Source: an uncultured Burkholderiales bacterium
GTDB lineage: Bacteria; Pseudomonadota; Gammaproteobacteria; Burkholderiales; Burkholderiaceae_C
DNA length: 36,746 nt
NCBI GenBank assembly: GCA_937871935.1
Contig: CALMQI010000078.1
Span: 1-36,746 of the forward strand
Direction: 5' to 3'
Below, one piece after another: positions 26,505-35,324 of the stretch. The first letter of the stretch is position 1, and each line of letters starts with the position of its first letter. The notes under the pieces were generated by a model. It was not told the origin of the DNA, did no database searches, and was given only the letters and a program-made list of their open reading frames with translations. The position numbers and the translations under genes are program-made.

Positions 26505-27890
26505 ATGCACATTCACATCCTCGGCATTTGCGGCACGTTCATGGGCGGGCTCGCGGCCATCGCACGGGAGGCCGGACATCGCGTGACTGGCTGCGACGCT
26601 AACGTCTACCCGCCGATGAGCGACCAGCTGCGTGCACTCGGCATCGACCTGATCGAGGGCTACACCGCGGACCAGATCGGGCTCAAGCCCGACCTGTTCG
26701 TGATCGGCAACGTGGTGACGCGCGGCAATCCGTTGATCGAGGCGCTGCTCGATGCCGGCTCGCCCTACACCAGCGGACCACAGTGGTTGTCCGATCATGT
26801 GCTGCAGGGCCGCCACGTACTGGCAGTCGCCGGCACGCACGGCAAGACGACGACCACATCGATGCTCGCCTGGATCCTGCAGTCGGCGGGACTCGAACCC
26901 GGCTTCCTGATCGGTGGCGTGCCGCAGAACTTCGGCATCTCGGCGCGTCGAGGCACCAGCAAATTCTTTGTGATCGAGGCCGACGAGTACGACACCGCAT
27001 TCTTCGACAAGCGCAGCAAGTTCGTGCACTACAGGCCGCGCACGGCGATCCTGAACAATCTGGAACTCGACCATGCCGACATCTTCGCCGACCTGGCGGC
27101 GATCGAGACGCAGTTCCATCACCTGGTACGCACCGTGCCCTCGCAGGGCCGGCTGGTCGTCAACGCGCGCGAGGAGTCGCTCGCGCGCGTGCTCGAACGC
27201 GGCTGCTGGAGCGAGGTGCAGCGCTTCGGCGCGCGCAAGGAGGAGCCCGGCACGCTGCGCGCGCGCGGCGAGCCCGACGCCTTCGACGTGCTGCGCGGCA
27301 GCCTGAAGATCGCGCGCGTGGAGTGGTCGCTGCTCGGTGAGCACAACCAGCTCAATGCGTTGGCGGCGCTGGCCGCTGCCGAGCATGTGGGCGTCGCACC
27401 CGACGCGGCCGCGGCGGCGCTGGCGCGGTTTCAGAACGTGCGCCGCCGGCTCGAGCTGCGCGGCGAGGTGGGCGGCGTGAAGGTCTACGACGACTTTGCG
27501 CACCACCCGACCGCGATGCACACCACCATCGCCGGCCTGCGCCGCAAGATCGACCAGGAGTCCGCGCGCCCAGGCGCCGCGCCGACACGCATCCTGGCCG
27601 TCTTCGAGCCACGTTCGAACACCATGAAGCTCGGCTCGATGAAGGCCCAGCTGCCGTGGGCGCTGGAGGAAGCCGACCTGTCGTTCTGCCTGCAAGGCAA
27701 CTATGGCTGGGACGCCGCTGCCGCGCTGGTGCCGCTCGGTCCGCAGGCGCTGGTGGCCGACAGCATCGACACGCTGGTCGTGCAGATCGTCAAGGCCTGT
27801 CGCAGCGGCGACCACGTGCTGGTGATGAGCAACGGCGGCTTCGGCGGCATCCACGGCAAGCTGCTCGAGGCGCTGGCGGCGCGCCGCTGA
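26505..27890 (+). CDS. mpl: UDP-N-acetylmuramate:L-Ala-gamma-D-Glu-meso-DAP ligase
   Basis: Peptidoglycan recycling enzyme that joins the salvaged tripeptide to UDP-MurNAc. 461 residues of the Mur ligase family, opening MHIHILGICGTFMGGLAAIAREAGH (Mpl-type; MurC differs here). The ATP loop is GTHGKTTTT (110-118), the central-domain block is EADEYDTAFFDKRSKFVHYRP, and the C-terminal domain carries VYDDFAHHPTA and FEPRSNTMK. The DDFAHHP and EPRSNTMK segments are typical of Mpl. It begins a run of plus-strand genes; the esterase gene starts one base after its stop. Confidence 0.96.
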   Translation: MHIHILGICGTFMGGLAAIAREAGHRVTGCDANVYPPMSDQLRALGIDLIEGYTADQIGLKPDLFVIGNVVTRGNPLIEALLDAGSPYTSGPQWLSDHVLQGRHVLAVAGTHGKTTTTSMLAWILQSAGLEPGFLIGGVPQNFGISARRGTSKFFVIEADEYDTAFFDKRSKFVHYRPRTAILNNLELDHADIFADLAAIETQFHHLVRTVPSQGRLVVNAREESLARVLERGCWSEVQRFGARKEEPGTLRARGEPDAFDVLRGSLKIARVEWSLLGEHNQLNALAALAAAEHVGVAPDAAAAALARFQNVRRRLELRGEVGGVKVYDDFAHHPTAMHTTIAGLRRKIDQESARPGAAPTRILAVFEPRSNTMKLGSMKAQLPWALEEADLSFCLQGNYGWDAAAALVPLGPQALVADSIDTLVVQIVKACRSGDHVLVMSNGGFGGIHGKLLEALAARR

Positions 27891-27891
27891 C

Positions 27892-28488
27892 ATGCGCGAG
27901 CCGCCGACCCATCTGCTCTATCTGCACGGATTCCGTTCCTCGCCGAGGTCGTTCAAGGCCCAGCGCCTGCAGGCCTGGCTGCGGGCCCATCGTCCCGGTA
28001 TCCACTGGTGGTGTCCGCAGCTGCCGCCGTCGCCGCGCGAGGCCTGGCAGCTGATGACCGGCGGCATCGCGACCTGGCCGGACACGAGCGCTGTGCTGGG
28101 CAGCTCGCTCGGCGGCTTCTACGCCACCGCGGTGGCCGAGCGCACCGGCTGGCCGGCACTGGTGATGAACCCGGCGGTCAATCCCGCTCGCGATCTGCGC
28201 CGCCACATCGGCGAGCAGACGCAGTTCCACGATCCGGGGCAGCACTTCGAGTTCCGTCGCGAGTACATTGCCGAGCTCGAAGCGATCGCCGTGCCGCGCG
28301 TCACACGGCCAGAGCGCTACGCCGCACTGATTGCCAAAGGCGACGAACTGCTGGACTGGCGCGAGATGACCGCTCACTACCCCGGCGCGACCCTGCGTGT
28401 GCTGGAAGGCAGCGACCACGCGCTGTCGGACTTCGACGACCACCTGCCTTTCCTGCTCGAATTTCTACAACTGATCCCTGCACCATGA
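27892..28488 (+). CDS. YqiA/YcfP-like alpha/beta-hydrolase esterase
   Basis: 198-residue alpha/beta hydrolase of the YqiA type: [16 protein letters not shown] (oxyanion region, 8-23), nucleophile elbow GSSLGGFYA (Ser near 71), and a C-terminal His in [14 protein letters not shown]. Family members hydrolyse short acyl esters in vitro; the natural substrate is unknown. It starts one base after mpl and its stop overlaps the start of the reductase gene (ATGA). Confidence 0.88.
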   Translation: MREPPTHLLYLHGFRSSPRSFKAQRLQAWLRAHRPGIHWWCPQLPPSPREAWQLMTGGIATWPDTSAVLGSSLGGFYATAVAERTGWPALVMNPAVNPARDLRRHIGEQTQFHDPGQHFEFRREYIAELEAIAVPRVTRPERYAALIAKGDELLDWREMTAHYPGATLRVLEGSDHALSDFDDHLPFLLEFLQLIPAP

Positions 28489-29225
28489 GACTGAAGAACA
28501 AGATCTCAATCATCACCGGCGCGGCGCAGGGCATCGGCCTGGCCACGGCGCTGAAGTTCGCGCGCGAGGGCGCCATCGTGGTCATCTGCGACCGCCGGCG
28601 CGACGGCGTCGACGCCGCCGTCGCCCGTTGCGGCGCACTCGGCGCGCAGGCGCGAGGCTACGTGCTCGACGTGACCGACCGTGCCCAGGTCGACGCGATG
28701 GTCGACGGGGTGAAGGCCGAGTTCGGCCGCATCGACGTGCTGGTCAACAACGCCGGCATCACCCAGGATGCCCGGCTGCAGAAGATGACGCTGGAGCAAT
28801 TCGACGCGGTGCTCGACGTCAACCTGCGCGGCGTGTTCCACTGCGCGCAGGCGGTGTCGCACACCATGGTCGAACAAGGCAGCGGCGTGATCCTCAACGC
28901 CTCGTCGGTGGTCGGCATCTACGGCAACTTCGGCCAGACCAACTACGCGGCGTCCAAGTTCGGCGTGATCGGCTTCACCAAGACCTGGAGCCGCGAGTTG
29001 GGCCCCAAGGGCATCCGCGTCAACGCGGTCGCGCCCGGCTTCGTCGAAACGCCGATCCTGGCGACGATTCCCGACAAGGTGCTCGGCCACATGCGCGACC
29101 AGGTCCCGTTGCATCGTTTGGGCAAGCCCGAGGAGATCGCCAACGCCTACGCGTTCCTGGCCAGCGACGAGGCGAGCTACGTGAACGGCGCCGTGCTCGA
29201 GGTCTCCGGCGGCATGTCCGTCTGA
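28485..29225 (+). CDS. FabG-like short-chain dehydrogenase/reductase
   Basis: 246-residue classical SDR. Cofactor motif TGAAQGIG (11-18), NNAG (88-91), Ser 141 and the YxxxK pair Y154/K158 (NYAASK), and PGFVETPI (about 185-192) are all present. This is the form of 3-oxoacyl-ACP reductases and acetoacetyl-CoA reductases; I do not separate FabG from other beta-keto reductases by sequence. It is not next to other fatty-acid genes here. The ATG at 28485 overlaps the esterase stop; the frame is open much further upstream, but only this start gives family length. Confidence 0.9.
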   Translation: MRLKNKISIITGAAQGIGLATALKFAREGAIVVICDRRRDGVDAAVARCGALGAQARGYVLDVTDRAQVDAMVDGVKAEFGRIDVLVNNAGITQDARLQKMTLEQFDAVLDVNLRGVFHCAQAVSHTMVEQGSGVILNASSVVGIYGNFGQTNYAASKFGVIGFTKTWSRELGPKGIRVNAVAPGFVETPILATIPDKVLGHMRDQVPLHRLGKPEEIANAYAFLASDEASYVNGAVLEVSGGMSV

Positions 29226-29355
29226 CGCGCGTGGCGCGCGCCGTTCAGCGCGTCCCGGGAACGCGCCGACGGCATCACTGACGAATCGTTACCACATCAG
29301 GTGCGCAACGCCGAGGCGATCGATGCCCTGGTCGCCTCTCCCGCGATGCCGATGG

Positions 29356-29361
29356 GACAAT
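29356..29361 (+). promoter_or_regulatory. -10-like hexamer directly before the RNase II family gene
   Basis: GACAAT (29356-29361) lies seven bases before the GTG start at 29369, with no ribosome site between. It is a weaker match than at mpl. The remaining gap from 29226 shows only GC-rich sequence with no clear structure. Confidence 0.3.
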
Positions 29362-29368
29362 CGAAACC

Positions 29369-31426
29369 GTGAGCTACGTCCTGTTCGATGAGTCCGGCAA
29401 GTTCCTGGCCGGTCGTGTGATGTCCGAATCCGACGCGTCGCTGCAGGTGGAGCTCGACTCCGGCAAGCGCGTCAAGGTCAAGAGCAGCAACGTGCTGATG
29501 CGCTTCGACGCGCCGGCGCCGGCCGAACTGCTCGAGCGGGCCCGCGTCATGGCCACCGACATCGATCTGGATCTTGCGTGGGAGTTCGCGCCCGACGCCG
29601 AGTTCGGCTTCGCCGACCTGGCGCGCGAGTATTTCGATGCCAAGGCGGGGCCGACGCAGCAGGCCGCCGCGCTGTGGCGGCTGTTCGAAGCACCGCACTA
29701 CTTCCGCCGAATCGGCAAGGGCCAATTCCGCAAGGCCAGCCGCGAGACGGTGCAGGCGGCGCTGCTGGCGATCGAGCGCCGCAAGGCCGTGGCCGCGCAG
29801 ATCGACGCCTGGGCCCACGATCTCGTCGAAGGACGCTGCGCAGCGCAGATCCGCGAGCAGCTCTATCGCATCCTGTTCAAGCCGGACAAGAACGCGCCCG
29901 AGTACAAGGCCGTGGTCGAGGCCTCACGGCGCGCCCAGCGCTCGCCGCTCGACCTGCTGCAGGCCGCCGGCGCCATCACGTCGGCCTACCTGTTCCACTG
30001 GCGGCGATTCCTCTACGAGCAGTTCCCGCGTGGCACCGCGTTCCCGGCGCTGCCGACGCCCTGCGTCGACGGCGAGCTGCCGCTGGCCGAGGTAGCACCC
30101 TTCTCGATCGACGACTCGCAGACGACCGAGATCGACGACGCGTTGTCCGTGCGCGGCCTGGGCAGTGGCACCGTGGTCTTCGGCATCCACATCGCCGCGC
30201 CCGCGCTGGCCATCGCGCCCGATTCGCCGATCGATCGTATCGCCCGCGAGCGCTTGTCGACGGTGTACATGCCGGGCTGGAAGCTGACCATGCTGCCCGA
30301 CGCAGTGGTACAGGCCTTCACGCTGACCGAGGGACGCGAGTGTCCTGCGGTGAGCCTGTATGTCACGTTCGACGAGGCCACGCTGCAGGCCACGCACCAC
30401 GAGACGCGGCTCGAACGGGTGCGCGTCGCCGCCAACCTGCGCCACGACCTGCTCGACGCGAAGGTGACCGAAGCCTCGCTGACCGGCGGCGCGCCCGCCG
30501 ACTATCCGCACGCGACGGAACTGGCCTTCGCATTCCGCCTGGCCGGCGCACTGAAGGCACGCCGCGAGCAGGTGCGCGGCAAGCCGGAGATCTTCAACCG
30601 GCCCGACTACAGCTTTCGCCTGGACCGCGACGACGGCCTCGAGCCTGATGGCAGCGAGCCCGTGCAGATCCAGCCGCGACGCCGCGGCGCGCCGCTCGAC
30701 CTGATTGTTTCCGAGGCGATGATCCTGGCCAACAGCCACTGGGGCGGCTGGCTTGCCGCACACAACGTGCCGGCGATCTACCGCAGCCAAGCCAGTCTGG
30801 CGCCGGGCGTGAAAGTTCGCATGGGCGTGAAGCCGGCACCGCACGCCGGCATGGGTGTCAGCCAGTACAGTTGGTCGACCTCGCCGCTGCGCCGCTATGT
30901 CGACCTGGTCAACCAGTGGCAGATCGTGGCCTGTGCACGCCATGGCCGGACGGCGGCGCTGGCGGCTCCGTTCAAGCCACGCGACGCCACCTTGTTCTCG
31001 ATCATCTCGTCTTTCGACGCCACCTACGGTGCCTACAACGACTTCCAGCAGGCCATCGAACGCTACTGGACGCTGCGCTGGCTGCAGCAACGCGATATTG
31101 CCGAGCTCGACGCCAGCACGCTGCGCGACGGCCTGGTGCGTGCCGACACGCTGCCGCTGGTCTTCAAGGCGGTCGGCTGCGAGCCGCTGCTGCGTGGCAC
31201 TCACGTGCGGGTGGCACTGAAGGCCATCGACACCATGACCCTCGAAGTTCACGCCGCATTGGTCGCTCGCCTCGACGATAGCGCGGAAACCAATGCGTCC
31301 AAGGCCGACGATGCGGCCGAGGGCGACGACGACGAGTCGACTGCGCCGGTCGCGGTCCAGCTGGCCATCGACGTTGCCGAGTCCGCCGCCGATCAGTCGC
31401 AGGCCGAGGCGGCCGACAGGCCCTAG
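29369..31426 (+). CDS. RNB-domain exoribonuclease (RNase II/R family)
   Basis: 685-residue 3'-5' exoribonuclease homologue. Residues about 1-235 are an N-terminal region with little homology to E. coli RNase II. The RNB catalytic domain begins near 240 (FSIDDSQTTEIDDALSV); D248 to D257 include the acidic metal-binding residues. HIAAP, PAVSLYVTF and the GMGVSQYSWSTSPLRRYVDLVNQ segment follow. The acidic C-terminal tail (about 640-685, rich in Ala, Asp, Glu) replaces the usual basic S1 end, which may alter RNA binding. GTG start at 29369. I leave the symbol empty because rnb, rnr and related paralogues cannot be separated here. Confidence 0.9.
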   Translation: MSYVLFDESGKFLAGRVMSESDASLQVELDSGKRVKVKSSNVLMRFDAPAPAELLERARVMATDIDLDLAWEFAPDAEFGFADLAREYFDAKAGPTQQAAALWRLFEAPHYFRRIGKGQFRKASRETVQAALLAIERRKAVAAQIDAWAHDLVEGRCAAQIREQLYRILFKPDKNAPEYKAVVEASRRAQRSPLDLLQAAGAITSAYLFHWRRFLYEQFPRGTAFPALPTPCVDGELPLAEVAPFSIDDSQTTEIDDALSVRGLGSGTVVFGIHIAAPALAIAPDSPIDRIARERLSTVYMPGWKLTMLPDAVVQAFTLTEGRECPAVSLYVTFDEATLQATHHETRLERVRVAANLRHDLLDAKVTEASLTGGAPADYPHATELAFAFRLAGALKARREQVRGKPEIFNRPDYSFRLDRDDGLEPDGSEPVQIQPRRRGAPLDLIVSEAMILANSHWGGWLAAHNVPAIYRSQASLAPGVKVRMGVKPAPHAGMGVSQYSWSTSPLRRYVDLVNQWQIVACARHGRTAALAAPFKPRDATLFSIISSFDATYGAYNDFQQAIERYWTLRWLQQRDIAELDASTLRDGLVRADTLPLVFKAVGCEPLLRGTHVRVALKAIDTMTLEVHAALVARLDDSAETNASKADDAAEGDDDESTAPVAVQLAIDVAESAADQSQAEAADRP

Positions 31427-31429
31427 ACC

Positions 31430-32287
31430 GTGCGCCCGCTGTCCACGCTGCACTGGGCGCTGCTGATCTCGATCGGCACGCATGCCGGCCTGCTCGCCTT
31501 TCGCATCGCCGACCCGGCGCGCTTCGATCGCGTGTTCAAGGACACGCCGTTGGAGGTCATTCTGGTCAACGCACGTTCGACCGAGGCACCGACCAAGGCC
31601 CAGGCCATTGCGCAGGCGCGGCTGGCCGGCGGCGGTGAGGCCGACAAGGGCCGCGCCACCACGCCGCTGCCCGCGGCGGCGCTGGTCGAGCTCGGTGACT
31701 CGCCGCAGGAAGCCAAGCGCAAGGTCGAGCAGTTGCAGGAGCAGCAACACCAGCTGCTGGCGCAGGTGCGGCGCGAGGTGGCGCTGCTGCCTCCGCCGGA
31801 CCCCAAGCGCGAATCCGGGACGCCACAGGAGCGCGAGCAGGAGGAACGCCGGCGCCAGTTGCTCAAGCTGTTGGCCGAGATCGAGAAGCGCATCAACGAA
31901 GAAAACGCGCGGCCGAAGAAGCGCTATATCAGCCCGGCCACGCGCGAAGAGGTCTATGCGGTCTACTACGACCAGCTGCGCCGCAGGATCGAAGACCGCG
32001 GCACGCGCGACTTCCCGGAATACCAGGGCAAGAAGCTGTACGGCGAACTGACCATGAACGTCACCGTCGATGCCAATGGCCGTGTCGTCGAGGCCGACGT
32101 CGTCTACCCATCGAAGTCGCGCGTGCTCGACAGGCGCGCGGTCGCGATCGTGCACGCGGCCTCGCCGTTCGGTCCTTTCTCGGCCGCCATGCGGACCCAG
32201 GCCGACCAGATCGTCGTCACTTCGCGCTTCCGCTTCACGCGGGAGGACGGCCTCGAGACCACGCTCAGCGCAAACCCGACGCGCTGA
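31430..32287 (+). CDS. TonB-like energy transducer
   Basis: 285-residue envelope protein. A short cytoplasmic start and one membrane anchor (about 7-24, LHWALLISIGTHAGLLAF), a periplasmic spacer, a charged, probably coiled-coil stretch (about 88-160, rich in Gln, Glu, Arg), and a TonB C-terminal fold (about 175-280; YYDQLRRRIEDRG, LTMNVTVDANGRVVEADVVYPSKSRVLDRRAVAIV). It starts with GTG three bases after the RNase stop. No exbB or exbD is adjacent, so it may not be a classical TonB; a TolA-like or other transducer role is possible. aroE follows after 10 bases. Confidence 0.88.
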   Translation: MRPLSTLHWALLISIGTHAGLLAFRIADPARFDRVFKDTPLEVILVNARSTEAPTKAQAIAQARLAGGGEADKGRATTPLPAAALVELGDSPQEAKRKVEQLQEQQHQLLAQVRREVALLPPPDPKRESGTPQEREQEERRRQLLKLLAEIEKRINEENARPKKRYISPATREEVYAVYYDQLRRRIEDRGTRDFPEYQGKKLYGELTMNVTVDANGRVVEADVVYPSKSRVLDRRAVAIVHAASPFGPFSAAMRTQADQIVVTSRFRFTREDGLETTLSANPTR

Positions 32288-32297
32288 GGACACCCGC

Positions 32298-33170
32298 ATG
32301 ACGGCGCCATCACCCGATCGCTACGCGGTGCTCGGCCACCCGGTCGCGCACAGCCAGTCGCCGTTCATCCATGCGATGTTCGCGCGCCAGACCGGCCAGC
32401 ATCTGGTCTACGACCGTGTGCCCTGCCCGGCCGACGGCTTCGAGGCCTGCGTGCGCGCATTCGCCTCGACGCCTGCGGCCGGCGGCGGCCGCTCGCGCGG
32501 CTGCAACGTCACGATCCCGTTCAAGTTCGACGCACCGCGACTCGCGCGCCACGTCACTGCCCGCGCCGCGCTGGCGCGCGCCGCCAACGTGCTGTGCTTC
32601 GACCCGCCCGGCTGGCTGGCCGACAACACCGACGGCGCGGGCTTGGTGCGCGATCTCGAAGTCGGTGCCGGCTGCACGCTGACTGGTCGCCGCATCCTGC
32701 TGGTCGGTGCGGGCGGCGCCGCCGCCGGCGTGCTGGGCCCGCTGATCGAGCGCGACCCGGCCGAGATCATGCTGGTCAACCGGACCCCTGGACGAGCCCA
32801 GGCGTTGGTCGACCGGCACCGGCAGCTGGCCGAAGACCACCAGGTCCGACTCGGCGCCGGCGGGCTGGCCGGCTGCGGCCGCGCCTTCGACGTCGTCATC
32901 AACAGCAGCGCCAGCAGCATGCAGGGCGGGCCGGTTCCGGTGGCTGGCGAGGTGCTGCGTGATGGCACGCTGGCGGTCGACCTGATGTACGGTCCGGCGG
33001 CCGCCGTATTTCTGCGCTGGGCCGAGGCGCGCGGCGCCACTGCGCGCGACGGGCTCGGCATGCTGGTCGAGCAGGCCGCCAGCGCCTTTGCGCTGTGGCG
33101 CGGCGTCGAGCCGCAGACCGCGCCGGTGCTGGCCGCCTTGCGCGCGCATCTGGCCTCCGCCGGATCATGA
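32298..33170 (+). CDS. aroE: Shikimate dehydrogenase (NADP+)
   Basis: Reduces 3-dehydroshikimate to shikimate in aromatic amino-acid synthesis. 290 residues: shikimate-binding HSQSPFIH (18-25), catalytic Lys in NVTIPFK (K76), NTDGAG with D112, the Rossmann motif GAGGAA (137-142), NRT (about 157-159) and the C-terminal DGLGMLVEQAA helix. GAGGA lies 8 bases before the ATG at 32298. The stop overlaps the mtgA start (ATGA), so mtgA is translationally coupled. Confidence 0.96.
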   Translation: MTAPSPDRYAVLGHPVAHSQSPFIHAMFARQTGQHLVYDRVPCPADGFEACVRAFASTPAAGGGRSRGCNVTIPFKFDAPRLARHVTARAALARAANVLCFDPPGWLADNTDGAGLVRDLEVGAGCTLTGRRILLVGAGGAAAGVLGPLIERDPAEIMLVNRTPGRAQALVDRHRQLAEDHQVRLGAGGLAGCGRAFDVVINSSASSMQGGPVPVAGEVLRDGTLAVDLMYGPAAAVFLRWAEARGATARDGLGMLVEQAASAFALWRGVEPQTAPVLAALRAHLASAGS

Positions 33171-33910
33171 TGCGCGCCCTCGCTCGGCTGCTCGGCCTGC
33201 TGGTCGTCTGCGCGATCAGCCTGCAGGTGTACTTCGTGCTGCGGGTCGCGGCGATGGCGGTGATCGATCCGCAGTCGACCACCTTCGAGCGCAGCGAGGC
33301 CTGGCGGCTTTGGCGCGAGCGCGGCGTGGTGCCCTGGAGCCAGTCCTGGGTCGCCGAGGGCGCCATCGCCGACAACCTGAAGCGCGCGGTGATCGCCAGC
33401 GAGGATGCGGCCTTTGCCGAGCACGGCGGCATCGACTGGGAGGCGATCGAGCGCGCCTGGGAGCGCAACCAGCGTGCCGAATCGTCGGCGCAGCGCCCGC
33501 CAGCGCCGGGGCGCTCTGCACCGGCCCGCGGGCGGGTGCCCAAGATCGTCGGCGGCTCGACCATCACCCAGCAACTGGCGAAGAACCTGTTCCTCTCCGG
33601 CGAGCGCACGCTCGCGCGCAAGGGGCAGGAGTTCGTCCTCACCTGGACACTCGAGGCGCTGCTGAGCAAGCGGCGCATCCTCGAGATCTATCTGAATCAC
33701 GTGGAGTGGGGAGAGGGCGTGTTCGGCGCGCAGGCGGCGGCGCGCCACTACTTCCGCATCGATGCGGCTCGGCTGGGCGTCAGCCCGTCGGCCCGGCTGG
33801 CGGTGATGCTGCCGGCGCCCAAGCGCTTCGAGCGTCTTCCGCACTCGGCCTACGTCGCCGGCCGCGCGGCGACCATCGCGGCGCGCATGGGCGACGTCGA
33901 GCTGCCATAG
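33167..33910 (+). CDS. mtgA: Monofunctional biosynthetic peptidoglycan transglycosylase
   Basis: 247-residue glycosyltransferase-51 enzyme that polymerises lipid II. A membrane anchor (about 6-27) precedes the catalytic domain with Glu 79 in ASEDAAF, then GGSTITQQLAKNLF (129-142), the RKGQEFVLTWTLE helix with the second catalytic Glu near 155, and IYLNHVEWGEGVFGAQAAA. Between the first two motifs there is a Pro/Ala/Arg-rich insertion (about 104-125) that I do not expect in E. coli MtgA. Two ATGs in a row begin the gene; the first overlaps the aroE stop. Confidence 0.95.
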   Translation: MMRALARLLGLLVVCAISLQVYFVLRVAAMAVIDPQSTTFERSEAWRLWRERGVVPWSQSWVAEGAIADNLKRAVIASEDAAFAEHGGIDWEAIERAWERNQRAESSAQRPPAPGRSAPARGRVPKIVGGSTITQQLAKNLFLSGERTLARKGQEFVLTWTLEALLSKRRILEIYLNHVEWGEGVFGAQAAARHYFRIDAARLGVSPSARLAVMLPAPKRFERLPHSAYVAGRAATIAARMGDVELP

Positions 33911-33943
33911 GGCGTCCCCCACCAAACGGGGCGTCACCCACCA
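33910..33943. repeat. Short tandem-type direct repeat downstream of mtgA
   Basis: GGGCGTCCCCCACCA (33910-33924) and GGGCGTCACCCACCA (33929-33943) match at 14 of 15 bases and are 19 bases apart (centre to centre), close to two helical turns. They lie in the 71-base gap before the next gene's -10-like hexamer, so they could bind a regulator of it. They may also be a chance repeat in GC-rich DNA. Confidence 0.35.
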
Positions 33944-33969
33944 TCACGCCCGCGGGCCGGACTGCTCTC

Positions 33970-33975
33970 TAGAAT
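33970..33975 (+). promoter_or_regulatory. -10-like hexamer directly before the 33982 gene
   Basis: TAGAAT at 33970-33975 is followed by six bases and the ATG at 33982. The hexamer and the spacing are identical to those at yqgE. No Shine-Dalgarno is present. Confidence 0.45.
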
Positions 33976-33981
33976 GAGTGC

Positions 33982-34566
33982 ATGTCCCTCAGCGAGCTGA
34001 CCTCGGCTGCGGCGCGACTGGTCGTCGAAGACGGGCTGGAGTACGGCCCCGCCAAGCACAAGGCCGCGCGCGACCTGCTGCGCCGCCACGTGCGTGGTGG
34101 CGACCTGCCGAGCAACGAGGCCATCGAGGACGGGGTGCGCGAGTACCTCGCAGTATTCATGGCCGACACGCAACCGGCCGAACTGGAGGCGCTGCGCCGC
34201 GTGGCACGGCGCTGGATGGAGCAGCTCGCCGAGTTCCGTCCGCATCTCACCGGCGCCGTCTGGCGTGGCACCGCGACCCGGCGCTCGGCGATCCAGATCG
34301 AGCTGTATTGCGATGACCCCAAGGCCGCCGAGATCACGCTGCTGAATCGCCAGGTCGACTACCAGTTCGCCGGCCACGGCGGCGACCATGACGTGCTGGC
34401 GGTACTCGATCGCAGCGACAGCCAGGCCGAGCCGGTGCAGTTGTTCCTGCACGTGCTCGACCATGACGACTTGCGCGGTGGCCTCAAGCCCGACTCGCGC
34501 GGTCGCACCTGGCGCGGCGACCTCGGCGCCCTGACCCGCTTGCTCGAGCCGGAGGGTCAAGCGTGA
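33982..34566 (+). CDS. Conserved protein of unknown function upstream of a TlpA-like gene
   Basis: 194 residues, soluble, no signal peptide or membrane helix. The first half is helical (SELTSAAARLVVEDGLEYGPAKHKAARDLL), and the second half carries a conserved-looking block, TRRSAIQIELYCDDPKAAEITLLNRQVDYQF (about 99-129). I recognise no catalytic motif and assign no function; the CDDPKAAEI segment gives it a nucleotidyltransferase-like look, which is not evidence. Its stop overlaps the GTG start of the TlpA-like gene (GTGA), so the two are co-translated. Confidence 0.8.
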   Translation: MSLSELTSAAARLVVEDGLEYGPAKHKAARDLLRRHVRGGDLPSNEAIEDGVREYLAVFMADTQPAELEALRRVARRWMEQLAEFRPHLTGAVWRGTATRRSAIQIELYCDDPKAAEITLLNRQVDYQFAGHGGDHDVLAVLDRSDSQAEPVQLFLHVLDHDDLRGGLKPDSRGRTWRGDLGALTRLLEPEGQA

Positions 34567-35078
34567 CGGGCCGGCGGGCTTGGCTGGCCGGCGGCGTCGG
34601 CTTGGTAGCAGCCGCCGCCGGTGCCGGGCTGGCCTGGCAGCGGCTGAAGCCTGCGCACAACCCGGCCGACGAGCTGTGGACCATGAGGTTCGCCCGCCCC
34701 GAAGGGGGTGAGTTTGTGATGGCTGACTTACGTGGCAAGCCTTTGATCGTGAACTTCTGGGCTACCTGGTGCGTGCCTTGCATTCGTGAACTCCCGGCCT
34801 TGCAGCGCTTTCGCCGCGAGTACCAAGCGCGCGGCTGGAGCGTGCTGGCGCTGGCCGTCGATTCGCCGGTGCCGGTGCTCGAGTTCGTGGCCAGGTTCAA
34901 GCTCGAATTGCCGGTGGCGATGGCCGGCACGGGTGGGCTGGAGTTGATGCGCGAACTCGGCAACCAGCAAGGCGGCCTGCCATTCAGCGTCGTGCTCGGC
35001 GCAGATGGGCAGGTCCGTGAACGCAAGCTGGGCGAGACCAAGTACGAGGAGCTGCTGCGCTGGGCTGCAAGCAGCTGA
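34563..35078 (+). CDS. TlpA/ResA-like membrane-anchored thioredoxin
   Basis: 171 residues: a twin-Arg-containing start and membrane anchor or signal (GRRAWLAGGVGLVAAAAGAGLA, about 3-24), then a periplasmic thioredoxin fold with the active site WCVPC (C70, C73) in NFWATWCVPCIRELP, and GGLPFSVVL with the cis-Pro. Such proteins reduce periplasmic disulfides, for example in cytochrome c assembly. GTG start at 34563 overlaps the preceding gene. The anchor keeps it facing the periplasm. Confidence 0.93.
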   Translation: MTGRRAWLAGGVGLVAAAAGAGLAWQRLKPAHNPADELWTMRFARPEGGEFVMADLRGKPLIVNFWATWCVPCIRELPALQRFRREYQARGWSVLALAVDSPVPVLEFVARFKLELPVAMAGTGGLELMRELGNQQGGLPFSVVLGADGQVRERKLGETKYEELLRWAASS

Positions 35079-35324
35079 AGCATTTGGCATTGCGCAACCT
35101 TCGCGCAGGATTTTTGCGCCATTAACGGGTATCCGCATGCAATTGCGTTGATATCGAGTAGAGTCCGTGCCGCGCAGGCCAAGCTGCCGAACTCGCTTCG
35201 AGCTCACGGCATTGGCGATGATCGACACGGATCGACCAGCGTTCGAACAACAAGACAGCTGGTTCAGGGAGCCGGAAGCAAAGACCGCCGCGGCGTCGCC
35301 GATGGCGGCCTGGGAGCATCGCAG
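35079..35324 (+). other. accB upstream region, no gene recognised
   Basis: 246 bases between the TlpA-like gene and accB. I see no coding homology and, in particular, no aroQ (3-dehydroquinate dehydratase), which precedes accB in many proteobacteria. The accB frame is open upstream to 35148 but without conserved sequence. An accB promoter is expected here; I could not identify one. Confidence 0.5.

Noticed and set aside
29924-32299. 791-residue minus-strand open frame opposite the RNase II family and TonB-like genes
   Set aside because: Antisense shadow of two strongly supported genes; composition is typical of reversed GC-rich coding sequence.
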